The position numbers and the translations under genes were made by a program. Under the pieces are notes generated by a model. It worked only from the letters and a program-made list of their open reading frames with translations, had not been told where the DNA came from and did no database searches. A stretch of DNA of 64,000 bases from positions 80,795-144,794 of the forward strand of contig NZ_PNXY01000020.1 of the NCBI RefSeq assembly GCF_002879865.1, written 5' to 3'. Of the stretch, positions 51,396 through 59,415 are shown piece after piece; position 1 is the stretch's first letter; each line of letters opens with the position of its first letter. The DNA comes from Paraburkholderia rhynchosiae (GTDB lineage Bacteria > Pseudomonadota > Gammaproteobacteria > Burkholderiales > Burkholderiaceae).

Positions 51396-52568
51396 GTGAA
51401 GATTACGCGCGTTGAGTGCATCCCGATTTCGATGCCATTGGCAAAGCCGATCAAGCTTCCGAATGTGACAATCACGTGTTTGAACACGTTGTTGCTGCGC
51501 ATTACCGCGGACAACGGTATGGTGGGCATGTCTGAATCCGGCGATACGTCGTCGTGGTATCGGGGTGAAAGTCAGGCGTCGATGACGGCGATGATTGGGG
51601 ATATTTTCGCTCCGCGTATCCTGCTCGGCGAAGATCCGGGCAACATCGAGAAGATCGTCGGCATGATGGATCAACTCGCACGCGACAATAATCAGGCGAA
51701 GGCGCTCGTCGATTGCGCGCTACATGATCTGAAGGGCAAGATTCTCGGCCGGCCCGTCTATGATCTGTTGGGCGGTCGCACGCGTGAATCGGTTCCTCTG
51801 GGTTGGGTTCTATCGGCAGGTGAGCCGGAAAAGGTCGCCGAACTGGCTATCCAGGTTCGCGACGCAGGCTTCTCGGCGTTCAAACTCAAAGTTGGTCGTC
51901 ATACCTTCGACAACGACGTGGCGACGGTTCGCGAAGTGCGCAAAGCGCTCGGACCGGACGCCAGGATCACGCTCGACGCGAACGGTTCCTGGAATTACGA
52001 GCAGGCGCTGAAGACGATTCGTCGTCTCGACCCATACGACCTGGCGTTCATGGAACAGCCGCTGGCGCACCAATACCACGACAGCCTATCGAAACTGCGC
52101 GAGCGCATCAACACGCCGATCTATGCGGACGAGGGCGCTCAAGAACTGGGCGATCTGCGTCAAATCGCCGAGAAACGTGCGGCAGACGGGGTGATCCTCA
52201 AGATTCAGAAAGTTGGTGGCCTGATCAAGGCGCAGCGTTACCTGGCCGTGTGTCGTATGTACGACATCCCTGTGTTTTGCAGTACCTTGATCGGCTCAGG
52301 TGTCGAATCTGGACCAAGCACTCATCTGATGGTGTCGGACCAGTGGGCATGTCAGTTCATGAGCGAGAGTATGGGTCCTCTGGCAATACACGCGGCCTGG
52401 AACAGCGATGACATCCCTCTGGAGCGTGACCTTGCAATCGGCGGGCAACGCTTTAAAGCCGGCCGCGCGTATCCGAGTGAAGGACCAGGCTTCGGACTCG
52501 AGCTCAACGAGGGATTGCTAAACAATATTCTGACGCCGGGCCAGGCACCACGCACCGTCGCGGTGTAA
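51396..52568 (+). CDS. Enolase-superfamily enzyme, muconate cycloisomerase-like
   Basis: 390 residues. The catalytic K-x-K motif is K163-L-K165. Metal ligands are D194 (L-D-A-N-G), E220 (M-E-Q-P-L) and D245-E246; the second base is K269 (I-L-K-I). This set matches the muconate-lactonising/dipeptide epimerase subgroup of the mandelate racemase superfamily. It would abstract a proton alpha to a carboxylate: lactonisation, dehydration or racemisation. GTG start with a weak ribosome site. Its presence beside extradiol genes is unusual and suggests a lactone or racemisation step rather than ortho-cleavage, since no CatA is present. Confidence 0.88.
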   Translation: MKITRVECIPISMPLAKPIKLPNVTITCLNTLLLRITADNGMVGMSESGDTSSWYRGESQASMTAMIGDIFAPRILLGEDPGNIEKIVGMMDQLARDNNQAKALVDCALHDLKGKILGRPVYDLLGGRTRESVPLGWVLSAGEPEKVAELAIQVRDAGFSAFKLKVGRHTFDNDVATVREVRKALGPDARITLDANGSWNYEQALKTIRRLDPYDLAFMEQPLAHQYHDSLSKLRERINTPIYADEGAQELGDLRQIAEKRAADGVILKIQKVGGLIKAQRYLAVCRMYDIPVFCSTLIGSGVESGPSTHLMVSDQWACQFMSESMGPLAIHAAWNSDDIPLERDLAIGGQRFKAGRAYPSEGPGFGLELNEGLLNNILTPGQAPRTVAV

Positions 52569-52625
52569 TCGAGCACTCAGCGGCGGACTCGATTGCGCCG
52601 CGCTGCAAAATCAAAGGAGACTCCG

Positions 52626-53150
52626 ATGCAAGGCATCAATTCGCCGCCGTGGAAGTATGCTGTTCTCTGGCTCGGGATTTATTTCGGTGCCGACCTGCTG
52701 TGGTCGGGCTTCCGGTACATCTCCACGGGTTGGGTTCCCTTCATTCCCGGCATCGGCGGGGCGTATGTGCATGCGTTGGCTACTATTCACATGTTCCCTG
52801 CCGTCAAGTACATGGAATTTGCGCTGGGTATCCTGATGCTCAGCAACCGTTTCGTGCTGCTCGCAGCGATCCTCGAATTCCCGACATCGGTGTCGATTTT
52901 CTGGATTAATACGTTCGTCGTTCAGACGCCTCGCCAGTTGTTCTCTGGCCCGAACCAGTTGCTGATGAACGGCCTCCTCATTCTGGCTTACAGCGGCTAC
53001 ATGGCAAACGTGTTCAAACCCAGGGCGCAGCCTCTTGCACTGTGGGAGGGCTTCAAAGTCGATGTCTGGAAAGAGCATCTCCGACTCGGCAGCGCGTCTA
53101 AGCCGGTCCTGGAACAGAGCAACGCCCTTGAGTCGGAGGCGCAGCAATGA
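52626..53150 (+). CDS. DoxX-like membrane protein, copy A of duplicated pair
   Basis: 174 residues from ATG 52626 (GGAGA upstream). Four hydrophobic helices with P-W-K-Y at the start, F-S-G-F-type residues after helix 1, and the very characteristic T-P-R-Q-L-F-S-G-P before the last helix. The same elements recur in copy C (53475-53978), so the two are tandem paralogs. General shape is that of DoxD/DoxX proteins, some of which belong to thiosulfate:quinone oxidoreductase. The stop overlaps the start of the small partner (ATGA). Role unknown; a quinone-linked or transport accessory is possible. Confidence 0.8.
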   Translation: MQGINSPPWKYAVLWLGIYFGADLLWSGFRYISTGWVPFIPGIGGAYVHALATIHMFPAVKYMEFALGILMLSNRFVLLAAILEFPTSVSIFWINTFVVQTPRQLFSGPNQLLMNGLLILAYSGYMANVFKPRAQPLALWEGFKVDVWKEHLRLGSASKPVLEQSNALESEAQQ

Positions 53151-53341
53151 GGCGTAATCGAAATGTCTATATCGGCTTGGCGATCTGCATCGTCATGACG
53201 TGCTGGGTCTTTTTCGGCTCGACAGGATTGGGTTACACGGAATATCGCCCGTTGCGTGCGCGGGATATGTTCGGCCTGGCAATTCCCTGGATCTGCGTCA
53301 TCGCCGTGTTGATACAAGATCGCCGTAAAGGCATCGTATAA
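53147..53341 (+). CDS. Small two-helix membrane protein, partner of copy A
   Basis: 64 residues, ATG overlapping the stop before it, with two hydrophobic helices separated by a polar loop. The loop holds F-G-S-T-G-L-G-Y and Y-R-P-L-R, both repeated almost exactly in the 53993 protein. The conserved loop, rather than the helices, suggests a binding or docking surface. No family recognised. Confidence 0.78.
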   Translation: MRRNRNVYIGLAICIVMTCWVFFGSTGLGYTEYRPLRARDMFGLAIPWICVIAVLIQDRRKGIV

Positions 53342-53447
53342 CTGGCTCCGAGGCATCACAGGTTTGTAGTTGTTTGATCGTTTCGGGTCTCTATCATCGT
53401 CATAACCTGGCGTTGGTTGATTAAGACTCCATATCAATGTTGTTAAG

Positions 53448-53462
53448 CGTAAACCGTTTACG
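53448..53462. promoter_or_regulatory. Palindrome before copy C
   Basis: CGTAAAC-C-GTTTACG is a perfect 7-bp dyad with one central base, ending 12 bases before ATG 53475. It resembles LacI-family operators in arms though not in spacing. It could also be a translational hairpin masking the ribosome site. Confidence 0.5.
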
Positions 53463-53474
53463 GAAATATTTCCC

Positions 53475-53978
53475 ATGCAAAGCGCAAATTCTTCCCCATG
53501 GAAGTACGTCATTACGTGGCTGCGTCTGTACTTCGGCGCTCACCTTTTCTTTTCAGGCATCCGGTTCGTAATCGACGGCTACGTTCCGATGATTCCAGGC
53601 CTTGCCGGCCAGTACGTCGCGGGTGCCGATGCAATCGGTATGTACCACTGGGTCAAATACATGGAAGCGGTGTACGGTGCGCTGCTGCTGACCAACCGTT
53701 TCGTGCTGCTGACGCTGATACTTGAAATGCCGACGACGGTTACGATTTTCTGGTTGAACACGTTCATTTCGGCAACGCCGCGCCAGTTGTTCTCTGGACC
53801 GCAAGAACTGCTAATGAATGGGATCTTGCTTTTCGCATATAGCGGCTATATGGCTGCTTGCTTCCGTCCGACACTCAATCCAATGTGGCTGTGGGATGGC
53901 TGGAAGGGTTTTGGTCTGAAGGGAAAAGGTGGGAGCCTGGTGGGTATGCCAGCTCTCGAACAGCAAGAGAAGGTTTGA
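53475..53978 (+). CDS. DoxX-like membrane protein, copy C of duplicated pair
   Basis: 167 residues, four helices. It shares S-P-W-K-Y, V-K-Y-M-E, N-R-F-V-L-L, T-P-R-Q-L-F-S-G-P, L-L-M-N-G and A-Y-S-G-Y-M-A with the 52626 protein over nearly its whole length. The C-terminal tail differs. A 133-base gap before it contains a palindrome, so it may have its own control. Its small partner starts 14 bases after the stop. Confidence 0.8.
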   Translation: MQSANSSPWKYVITWLRLYFGAHLFFSGIRFVIDGYVPMIPGLAGQYVAGADAIGMYHWVKYMEAVYGALLLTNRFVLLTLILEMPTTVTIFWLNTFISATPRQLFSGPQELLMNGILLFAYSGYMAACFRPTLNPMWLWDGWKGFGLKGKGGSLVGMPALEQQEKV

Positions 53979-53992
53979 GGCAGGAGCTCGCA

Positions 53993-54181
53993 ATGAAAAA
54001 GGATACCTGGATCGCTATCGTCATCTGTATCGTCCTAACGCTGGTGGCTATGGACGGCTCGACCGGCCTCGGTTGGGCAGACTATCGCCCGCTGCGTAAT
54101 TTCGACTACTTCGGCCTCGGCATCTCCTGGCTTCTCTTCATCTTCGTGCTTGTGCGCGACAAGATGAAGGGCGAAGCCTGA
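53993..54181 (+). CDS. Small two-helix membrane protein, partner of copy C
   Basis: 62 residues with CAGGAG upstream. Two helices flank D-G-S-T-G-L-G-W and Y-R-P-L-R, matching the 53147 protein. So the two-gene unit (DoxX-like plus small protein) is present twice in tandem. Too short to place in a family. Confidence 0.78.
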   Translation: MKKDTWIAIVICIVLTLVAMDGSTGLGWADYRPLRNFDYFGLGISWLLFIFVLVRDKMKGEA

Positions 54182-54211
54182 GGCCAGGTCCGCGAGTACG
54201 CGATTCGAGGA

Positions 54212-54243
54212 GGTCCAGGAAGAACTCTCCCCGGACTTTTTAT
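54212..54243 (+). terminator. Probable terminator after the duplicated pair
   Basis: GGTCCAGG can pair imperfectly with CCCCGGAC, and a T-rich tail follows. It lies 30 bases after the last small membrane gene. Confidence 0.5.
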
Positions 54244-54372
54244 TTGGAGCCGGTGCATGGCGAGGAGAAGAGATCGAACAGAAGCGATCTACCGGCACCG
54301 ATCGCTCACAAGATACGCAACGCGATGTCGTGAGCACGCTGCCGCGATGCGACACCCAACATTGGAGGCAAC

Positions 54373-55326
54373 TTGAAGATCAAGCGCAGAAACGTTTTGA
54401 CCACCGCGGGGACTGCTGTCGTGCTTGCGATTGCTATCCCAGCATTCGGGGCATCGAATACCACGCCTAAAGCTCCGGTCAAAGCGCCGGCAGCAAAGGC
54501 AGCGCCGGTCAAGTTGATCGTCGGCGCGCCGGGCGACAACTCGGATATCGTGGGCCGCGCACTGGCACACGCGTTGGGCAGGGCACTGGGTAGCGACGTC
54601 ACCGTGGAGAACCACGCGGCTTCTGCGTCGGTTGCGAAGATGGCACCGGCAGATGGTCTGACGTTGCTTGTCGGCGACACGGAACAAGTTGATGCCGCGC
54701 GCCTCGATTTGACGCCCGTCGCGCAGGTTACGGCGCACTCGGGGCTGGTTCTGGTCACCGGGAACGGTGCAGGTCTAGGTGGTACCGACATTAAAGATTA
54801 CGATGATCTTATCAGCCGTTTGAAGGACAACCCGGATTGCTACATGTTCGGTTCGACCGGCGCGACGTCGCGCGAATACCTCGCGATGGCAGCTTTCCAA
54901 AAACGCGCGGGCGTCAAGTTGATCCACACTGCATACCAGACCGACTCCGAGCAGATTTCGTCGCTTCTGGGGGGCAAGGTGCAGATAATCGAGATTCCGT
55001 ACGAACTCGCTGTGCCATACATCAAGACCCGCAAGATGCGTGTGCTCGCTGTATTGGGCACGCACCGTATCCCCGAAATCCAGAATGTTCCGGCACTTGG
55101 TGAGAAGTTCCCCGGCTTCGATTTCGCATCGCACACTGGCGTCCTCGCTCCGAAGAATCTTCCGGCGCCCGTCCGCGATAAGATTGCTGCGGCGGTGAAG
55201 GCAGCATTGCAAGACCCGAGCGTCCAGAAGGCGCTGAACGAAAACGGTCGCGAGGTAGCGTATCTCGGGGCCGACGACTACGCGAAAGTTGTGGCCGCTG
55301 ACCACAACAAGTTGGCCGCGAAGTAA
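54373..55326 (+). CDS. Bug/TctC-family periplasmic binding protein (orphan)
   Basis: 317 residues from TTG 54373, which has TTGGAGG five bases upstream. A signal peptide (K-R-R-N-V-L-T-T-A, hydrophobic core, I-P-A-F-G-A) is followed by an Ala/Pro/Lys linker and a Bug fold. G-A-P-G-D-N-S-D-I-V-G-R is near residue 52 and the ligand loop G-S-T-G-A-T-S near 160. Such proteins bind carboxylates for tripartite tricarboxylate transporters, but no TctA or TctB gene is present. It may pair with carriers elsewhere or act as a sensor, as many orphan Bug proteins in Burkholderiales are thought to do. Confidence 0.88.
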   Translation: MKIKRRNVLTTAGTAVVLAIAIPAFGASNTTPKAPVKAPAAKAAPVKLIVGAPGDNSDIVGRALAHALGRALGSDVTVENHAASASVAKMAPADGLTLLVGDTEQVDAARLDLTPVAQVTAHSGLVLVTGNGAGLGGTDIKDYDDLISRLKDNPDCYMFGSTGATSREYLAMAAFQKRAGVKLIHTAYQTDSEQISSLLGGKVQIIEIPYELAVPYIKTRKMRVLAVLGTHRIPEIQNVPALGEKFPGFDFASHTGVLAPKNLPAPVRDKIAAAVKAALQDPSVQKALNENGREVAYLGADDYAKVVAADHNKLAAK

Positions 55327-55425
55327 CGGTTTTGTGATTATCTCCTGTGTGCGGTCTTATCACATTCGCGCCGGGCGCTCAGTTCGATAAACAAGGTCGC
55401 TAGTTCAACGTTCTCCGACTGCTGA

Positions 55426-55454
55426 CAAAGCCCAGGGGCTCAACCTGGGCTTTG
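55426..55454 (+). terminator. Strong hairpin downstream of Bug gene
   Basis: CAAAGCCCAGG and CCTGGGCTTTG form a perfect 11-bp stem with a 7-base loop, about 100 bases after the Bug stop. The T-rich tail is short (TCGTTT). Confidence 0.7.
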
Positions 55455-56093
55455 TCGTTTCAAGCGCAAAGAGCTGAGGCCTGAGAGTAGGAACACGAGA
55501 TCGGAACGCCCGCGAACTGATGCCGAAGGTCCTTTCTGGTGGCCATCATGAGGTGTCGTATGGGACGTCGATGAACTGCTCGTCAGTTGCGTGGCGAGCC
55601 GAACATACTACGGCTTGCGATAGGGACGTGCTGCTGCAAATGCGTGGCGATAACCCGGTCCGCAGAAAAGCGCCTTTTTAGGGGCTGACGGGGTGCACGG
55701 GGGGCCGGAGATTTTCATGCGCCAGCGTTCCGCAGTTGCCCGCCGCCGAAGGAAGAGCGGCCGCAGTCGGCGGCGTGAAGGAAGTCTCGGTGAAGGTGTC
55801 CGCTGGGGCAAACAACAGAGCCGGGAGCAGCCATCGACCGACTCGCCGCCGTGAGCCTCAGTGCAGATTTCGTGGCCGGCAGCACACGTAGGTGCTGGTG
55901 CGGCTCCGGTCCCATCCGTCGGCGCTACGCCTTAGCAGGGCATCGGACGGACGCCAGTTGCCATCATGGACATCTCACCGCTCGGCTCGCAATGCGCCAG
56001 TAATGGACTCCTCTGACACCGCGTTCTAGCCAGGTGGGAATCTATTCAACGCTGACCTCGATCAGCGCCGCTCAGCTTGAAAGTGCCCAGTAA
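55455..56093. other. Intergenic region, nothing recognised
   Basis: About 640 bases between the Bug gene and the porin. Short minus-strand frames at 55608-55811 and 55715-55915 look non-coding (Arg/Pro-rich, no ribosome site). It could be decayed coding DNA. Confidence 0.5.
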
Positions 56094-56124
56094 CGCAAAA
56101 GGACGCGCGCAACGTCCCTTTGCG
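56094..56124 (-). terminator. Hairpin downstream of porin
   Basis: CGCAAAAGGACG (56094-56105) pairs with CGTCCCTTTGCG (56113-56124) with one G-T mismatch, 15 bases beyond the porin stop on the minus strand. Confidence 0.55.
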
Positions 56125-56138
56125 TTGGTGGCGACCGC

Positions 56139-57224
56139 TTAGAAGCGCGTCGCCAGCCCCAGACCGAATGCCGAGACGTTCACGTTGTTGGCAGTCGGCA
56201 ACGGCAGGCCACCGGGTGGGAAGATCGACTGGCGAGCGACTCCGTTGTTTTGAAGCTTTTTGAAGAACGAGTAGATGGTGGTCGATTTCGAGACCGAATA
56301 CGTGTAGCCGATAGCCCACGAGCGAGTGTTCCAGTTGCCATTCGGGGTCGTCTGGCCGGCGCCATAGACTGTGTTCTCATCGCTTTGGCCGCCATAGGAC
56401 GCATGAAATGCACCGCGTACGCCTGTTGGAACCGAGAATCCAACCTGCCATGCATGGTCGGTGCGGCCCGGATTGTTCAGGCGAATCTGATACGTGCCGG
56501 TGAGGGACAACCACTTGAGATCGTACTTCAGGCCGAATGAGTGTTCGTACGTATTCCGGGCGATGACAGCAGACGGTTGCAGGCTGTGACCGAAACCATA
56601 ACTGCCATATATGGGGCCATTTTCATAGGACACCGACGCAAGCTCATAGTGCGTTGCGTTTTGCAGCCCTTGATTATTGCCCCAGGAATACGATGCGGCT
56701 GCATTCACGCCACGCCAAGCCGGGGCCGTGTATTGAATCGTATTGTCCTGGCGTGCCGGATCTTGCAGCAGATTGAACATCCAGGGACGGTTGTTCTCGC
56801 CGATCATGGCAAGCACCGAGCCCGATGCCATCAGGAGCGGGTCAAATGGAGCAGCCCAGTAGTAGCCGATGGTTTGCAGCCGACCGGCGATCACGGAGCC
56901 ATACTGATTGCTTTGGATGCCAATGTAGGCTTGCCGGCCGAAGAGACGGCCGCCTTGACCCGACGTGCCATTATTGACGTTGAAGCCGCTTTCCAGCACC
57001 GCGATTGCGTCGAGACCGCCACCAAGATCTTCTTTCACGCGAAGACCCCACCGCGAACCACCCATGCCACCGCTGTTCATACTGACAACGCTTTGACCTT
57101 GGGAATTCCTGAAGTAGCCCATGAACACGTCTACAACGCCATACAACGTAACGCTGTTCTGCGCGTGCGCTCCGCACGGGAGCAGTGTTACGACAACGGC
57201 GCAACCTACAATCAATTTACGCAA
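56139..57224 (-). CDS. Gram-negative porin (outer membrane)
   Basis: 361 residues if translated from TTG 57224, which gives the signal peptide M-R-K-L-I-V-G to G-A-H-A and has GGAG about nine bases upstream; a TTG at 57239 overlaps that site. The mature start Q-N-S-V-T-L-Y-G-V-V-D, the S-R-W-G-L-R-V-K-E-D-L-G-G-G-L motif and the final A-T-R-F match Burkholderia porins. It is the third intact porin of the window. It faces the SnoaL-like gene across a 436-base divergent region holding two dyads. Confidence 0.9.
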   Translation of the reverse strand: MRKLIVGCAVVVTLLPCGAHAQNSVTLYGVVDVFMGYFRNSQGQSVVSMNSGGMGGSRWGLRVKEDLGGGLDAIAVLESGFNVNNGTSGQGGRLFGRQAYIGIQSNQYGSVIAGRLQTIGYYWAAPFDPLLMASGSVLAMIGENNRPWMFNLLQDPARQDNTIQYTAPAWRGVNAAASYSWGNNQGLQNATHYELASVSYENGPIYGSYGFGHSLQPSAVIARNTYEHSFGLKYDLKWLSLTGTYQIRLNNPGRTDHAWQVGFSVPTGVRGAFHASYGGQSDENTVYGAGQTTPNGNWNTRSWAIGYTYSVSKSTTIYSFFKKLQNNGVARQSIFPPGGLPLPTANNVNVSAFGLGLATRF

Positions 57225-57292
57225 TTCAGGAATCTCCAAGTTTGGTTGTGTTCACTCGTAAGCGGCAGCTGCCTACGCCGGGATGCAGCTCT

Positions 57293-57314
57293 AAGAATGC
57301 ATAATAATATTCTT
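57293..57314. promoter_or_regulatory. Possible operator upstream of porin
   Basis: AAGAAT and ATTCTT arms with a 10-base spacer, in an AT-rich stretch about 70 bases before the porin start. Confidence 0.35.
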
Positions 57315-57584
57315 TGTTGACTAAGCAGTCTGAATAAATTGAGAAGAAGTTGTATCGTGAGTTTCCCTGGATGACAACCTGGCTTCGGTGATGTCCGTCG
57401 GTCAGCGAACGACTTGCGAAACTTCTGGCACATGCTGTCTGGTGCCTCCCTGGAAAGACCGGCTAACTTCGGCAGTCAGGTGCGTTGCCCATGGCGCTAA
57501 CAGGTAGCGACGTAGAGTCAATGTAGGGGATTACCCGTGCTATGACCGCGCCACGACTCAAATTATACTTTTTAGCAGGCTAAA

Positions 57585-57607
57585 TTGAATACATAACAAG
57601 TATTCAA
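57585..57607. promoter_or_regulatory. Perfect operator-like dyad TTGAATAC-N7-GTATTCAA
   Basis: Two perfect 8-bp arms separated by ATAACAA, about 55 bases before ATG 57661 and just downstream of a possible TATACT box. The core AATAC-N7-GTATT resembles the AATAC-N6-GTATT site over the GntR promoter at 32111. It is a strong candidate site for one of the two GntR proteins. Confidence 0.7.
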
Positions 57608-57660
57608 AACCATCACGGGGCAACGCGCTTCATCTTTCATAATTCTTTCAAGGGGGCAGG

Positions 57661-58155
57661 ATGCTGAAAACACAAGGGAGTCTTCCACTAGATACCGCAG
57701 CGCAAGTCGATGCGTGGCTGGATAGCGCGCCCGGGCGCATCGCTACAGCGGTGCTCGGATTCGTGTTCATCGGCTGGATCGCTTACGGTCTGCACTCGGA
57801 TCCGCGCTGGCATTGGCACGCAGGCACGGGCAAGCTTCCGGGTGATATTGTTCACGAGTTCATGGAAGAGGCATATACGCAAGGCAAGGGCGTCGATGCG
57901 TACAAGACGTACTTCTCCGATAAGGCGATCGATACTGCGCCGCACACGATCGATCACGAGGACGGCGCACCGATTCCGGATCAGGTAAAGAAGGTCATCG
58001 TTGAAGGAATGGACGTTGCGGTCTATCACACGATCGGCGCGACGCGTGACCAGCCTGCACAAGACGTCGTCGACATATTCGAGCTCAGCGGATCCGGATG
58101 GATCATACGGCGCGACCGGATCGCGTCGGTGGCTGCGCAGCAGTCGGCGCACTGA
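57661..58155 (+). CDS. Membrane-anchored SnoaL/NTF2-like protein
   Basis: 164 residues with AAGGGGG upstream of ATG 57661. One hydrophobic helix (about 28-45) is followed by a SnoaL-like domain (about 55-160) with H-E-F-M-E-E-A-Y near residue 64, H-T-I-G-A-T-R near 122 and D-I-F-E-L near 138. SnoaL proteins are usually soluble cyclases, isomerases or lactonases. An N-terminal membrane anchor on this fold is uncommon, and the topology suggests the domain faces the periplasm (basic residues before the helix are few, so orientation is unsure). The gene after it is a DoxX-like membrane protein. Confidence 0.75.
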   Translation: MLKTQGSLPLDTAAQVDAWLDSAPGRIATAVLGFVFIGWIAYGLHSDPRWHWHAGTGKLPGDIVHEFMEEAYTQGKGVDAYKTYFSDKAIDTAPHTIDHEDGAPIPDQVKKVIVEGMDVAVYHTIGATRDQPAQDVVDIFELSGSGWIIRRDRIASVAAQQSAH

Positions 58156-58215
58156 TCGGATCTCCGTCGAAATCTTCGGATTCGGACAAACAACGAAACT
58201 TGAAAGCACACACTC

Positions 58216-58728
58216 ATGAGTAACGACGATCGTAAATCGATGCTACAGCTTCTGGGCAAGGCCATTCTCATATTCTGTCGCTTGTATCTCGGCGGCTGGA
58301 TGTGTGTCAGTGGAACAAGCTACTGGCGTACAGTTCTCGGTTTCTCCCCAATCTTTCCGCAGCCGTTCGGCACCCTGCCTACGTCGAACGAACTGCTAGT
58401 TACGATGGTTCACACGCACTTCTTTCATATCGTGAAGACATGCGAAATCCTTGGTGGTCTCTCCCTGGTTCTTGGCGTCTTCGTTCCAGTTGGCTTGCTC
58501 ATGCTTCTGCCGGTGTCGTTCGTCGTCTGGTACAACGCGATCGTGCTGAACCATCGCTTCGACAAGATGTTCACCCCGTACATGGGCGTAGGCTGCCTCT
58601 ACATGAACCTGATTCTGATGGTCTGGTACATCCGCTACTACTTGCCGATGATGACATTCAAGGCAACCGTCGGAAGCATCAGCGATTGTAGAAGACTCGG
58701 CACCATCTTCAAGTCGGACGTCGCTTAA
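58216..58728 (+). CDS. DoxX-like membrane protein
   Basis: 170 residues, four hydrophobic helices, with R-L-Y-L-G-G-W near residue 22, H-I-V-K-T-C-E-I-L-G-G-L near 76 and V-W-Y-N near 98. Same size and topology as the 52626 and 53475 proteins but clearly more distant; the T-P-R-Q-L-F-S-G-P motif is missing and no small partner follows. Weak ribosome site. Probably works with the SnoaL-like protein 60 bases upstream. Confidence 0.75.
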   Translation: MSNDDRKSMLQLLGKAILIFCRLYLGGWMCVSGTSYWRTVLGFSPIFPQPFGTLPTSNELLVTMVHTHFFHIVKTCEILGGLSLVLGVFVPVGLLMLLPVSFVVWYNAIVLNHRFDKMFTPYMGVGCLYMNLILMVWYIRYYLPMMTFKATVGSISDCRRLGTIFKSDVA

Positions 58729-58787
58729 GTTGTTCGACAGGTGTTGAAGTGAGCATACGGAGTCAATCAACGATGGAGACTCAAGGG

Positions 58788-59337
58788 GTGAAGATCTTTA
58801 CGCAGGCAACAGCAGTGGCAGCGCTGTCGCTGCTGTCCTGTGCGGTACACAGGTCTTCACGACAACCGCTGGAGCTTGATCGGCAGCGAAGATGCCGGCG
58901 GTGGCAGAAAGGCCGTCTTCAATGTTGAAGCTGGTTTTTTGGCGAGCAGCGGTCAGTCGGACTCACACACGTCGGGGGCTCTGTTTAGTCGTCGAGCATT
59001 CGTCGGCATGTCCGATCATAAGCTCGGTACTGTCAACACGGGTCTCATCGAGCCCGCAGATTACAACGGGGCGAACCGTTACGACGTCATGTTGGTTGCG
59101 CCCGCGTCTGTTCTCGGCTCCTTGGTTGCCGACCAGCCGCGTCCCTTCGTTGACAATAACGAGCGCGATCCGGGCCGTCTGCCGGGCACCATTCGGTATG
59201 AATCGAAGAGCATAGGCGGATTCAATCTTCAAACCTCGTACTCGTTCGGTTCGGCAAACACGGCCAACTCGTCGAGTTATACCGTTGCCGGCCTGAACTA
59301 CGATCGTGGCGCACGATCTCGGTGTGACGTAGCGTGA
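58788..59337 (+). pseudogene. Porin remnant
   Basis: A GTG at 58788 opens a porin-like signal peptide (K-I-F-T-Q-A-T-A-V-A-A-L-S-L-L). The mature part continues in a different frame with N-R-W-S-L-I-G-S-E-D-A-G-G-G, the second-strand motif. The first strand is missing. The frame then runs through A-L-F-S-R-R-A-F-V-G and ends after about 165 residues, less than half a porin. An internal deletion, a frame change and 3' loss make it non-functional. Confidence 0.8.
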
Positions 59338-59415
59338 GGTGAACTGCGCTGCTGCGTGAAAGCGTGGCAGCGTAGCTTTTTCGCATTGAAGGAATTCCGG
59401 GAATATCGGAAAGAC

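Larger units (their letters stand above)
57225..57660. other. Divergent promoter region
   Basis: An AT-rich 436-base gap between the porin (minus) and the SnoaL-like gene (plus). It holds a dyad AAGAAT-N10-ATTCTT (57293-57314) on the porin side, a possible TATACT -10 box at 57564-57569, and the strong TTGAATAC dyad on the right. No gene seen. Confidence 0.6.
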
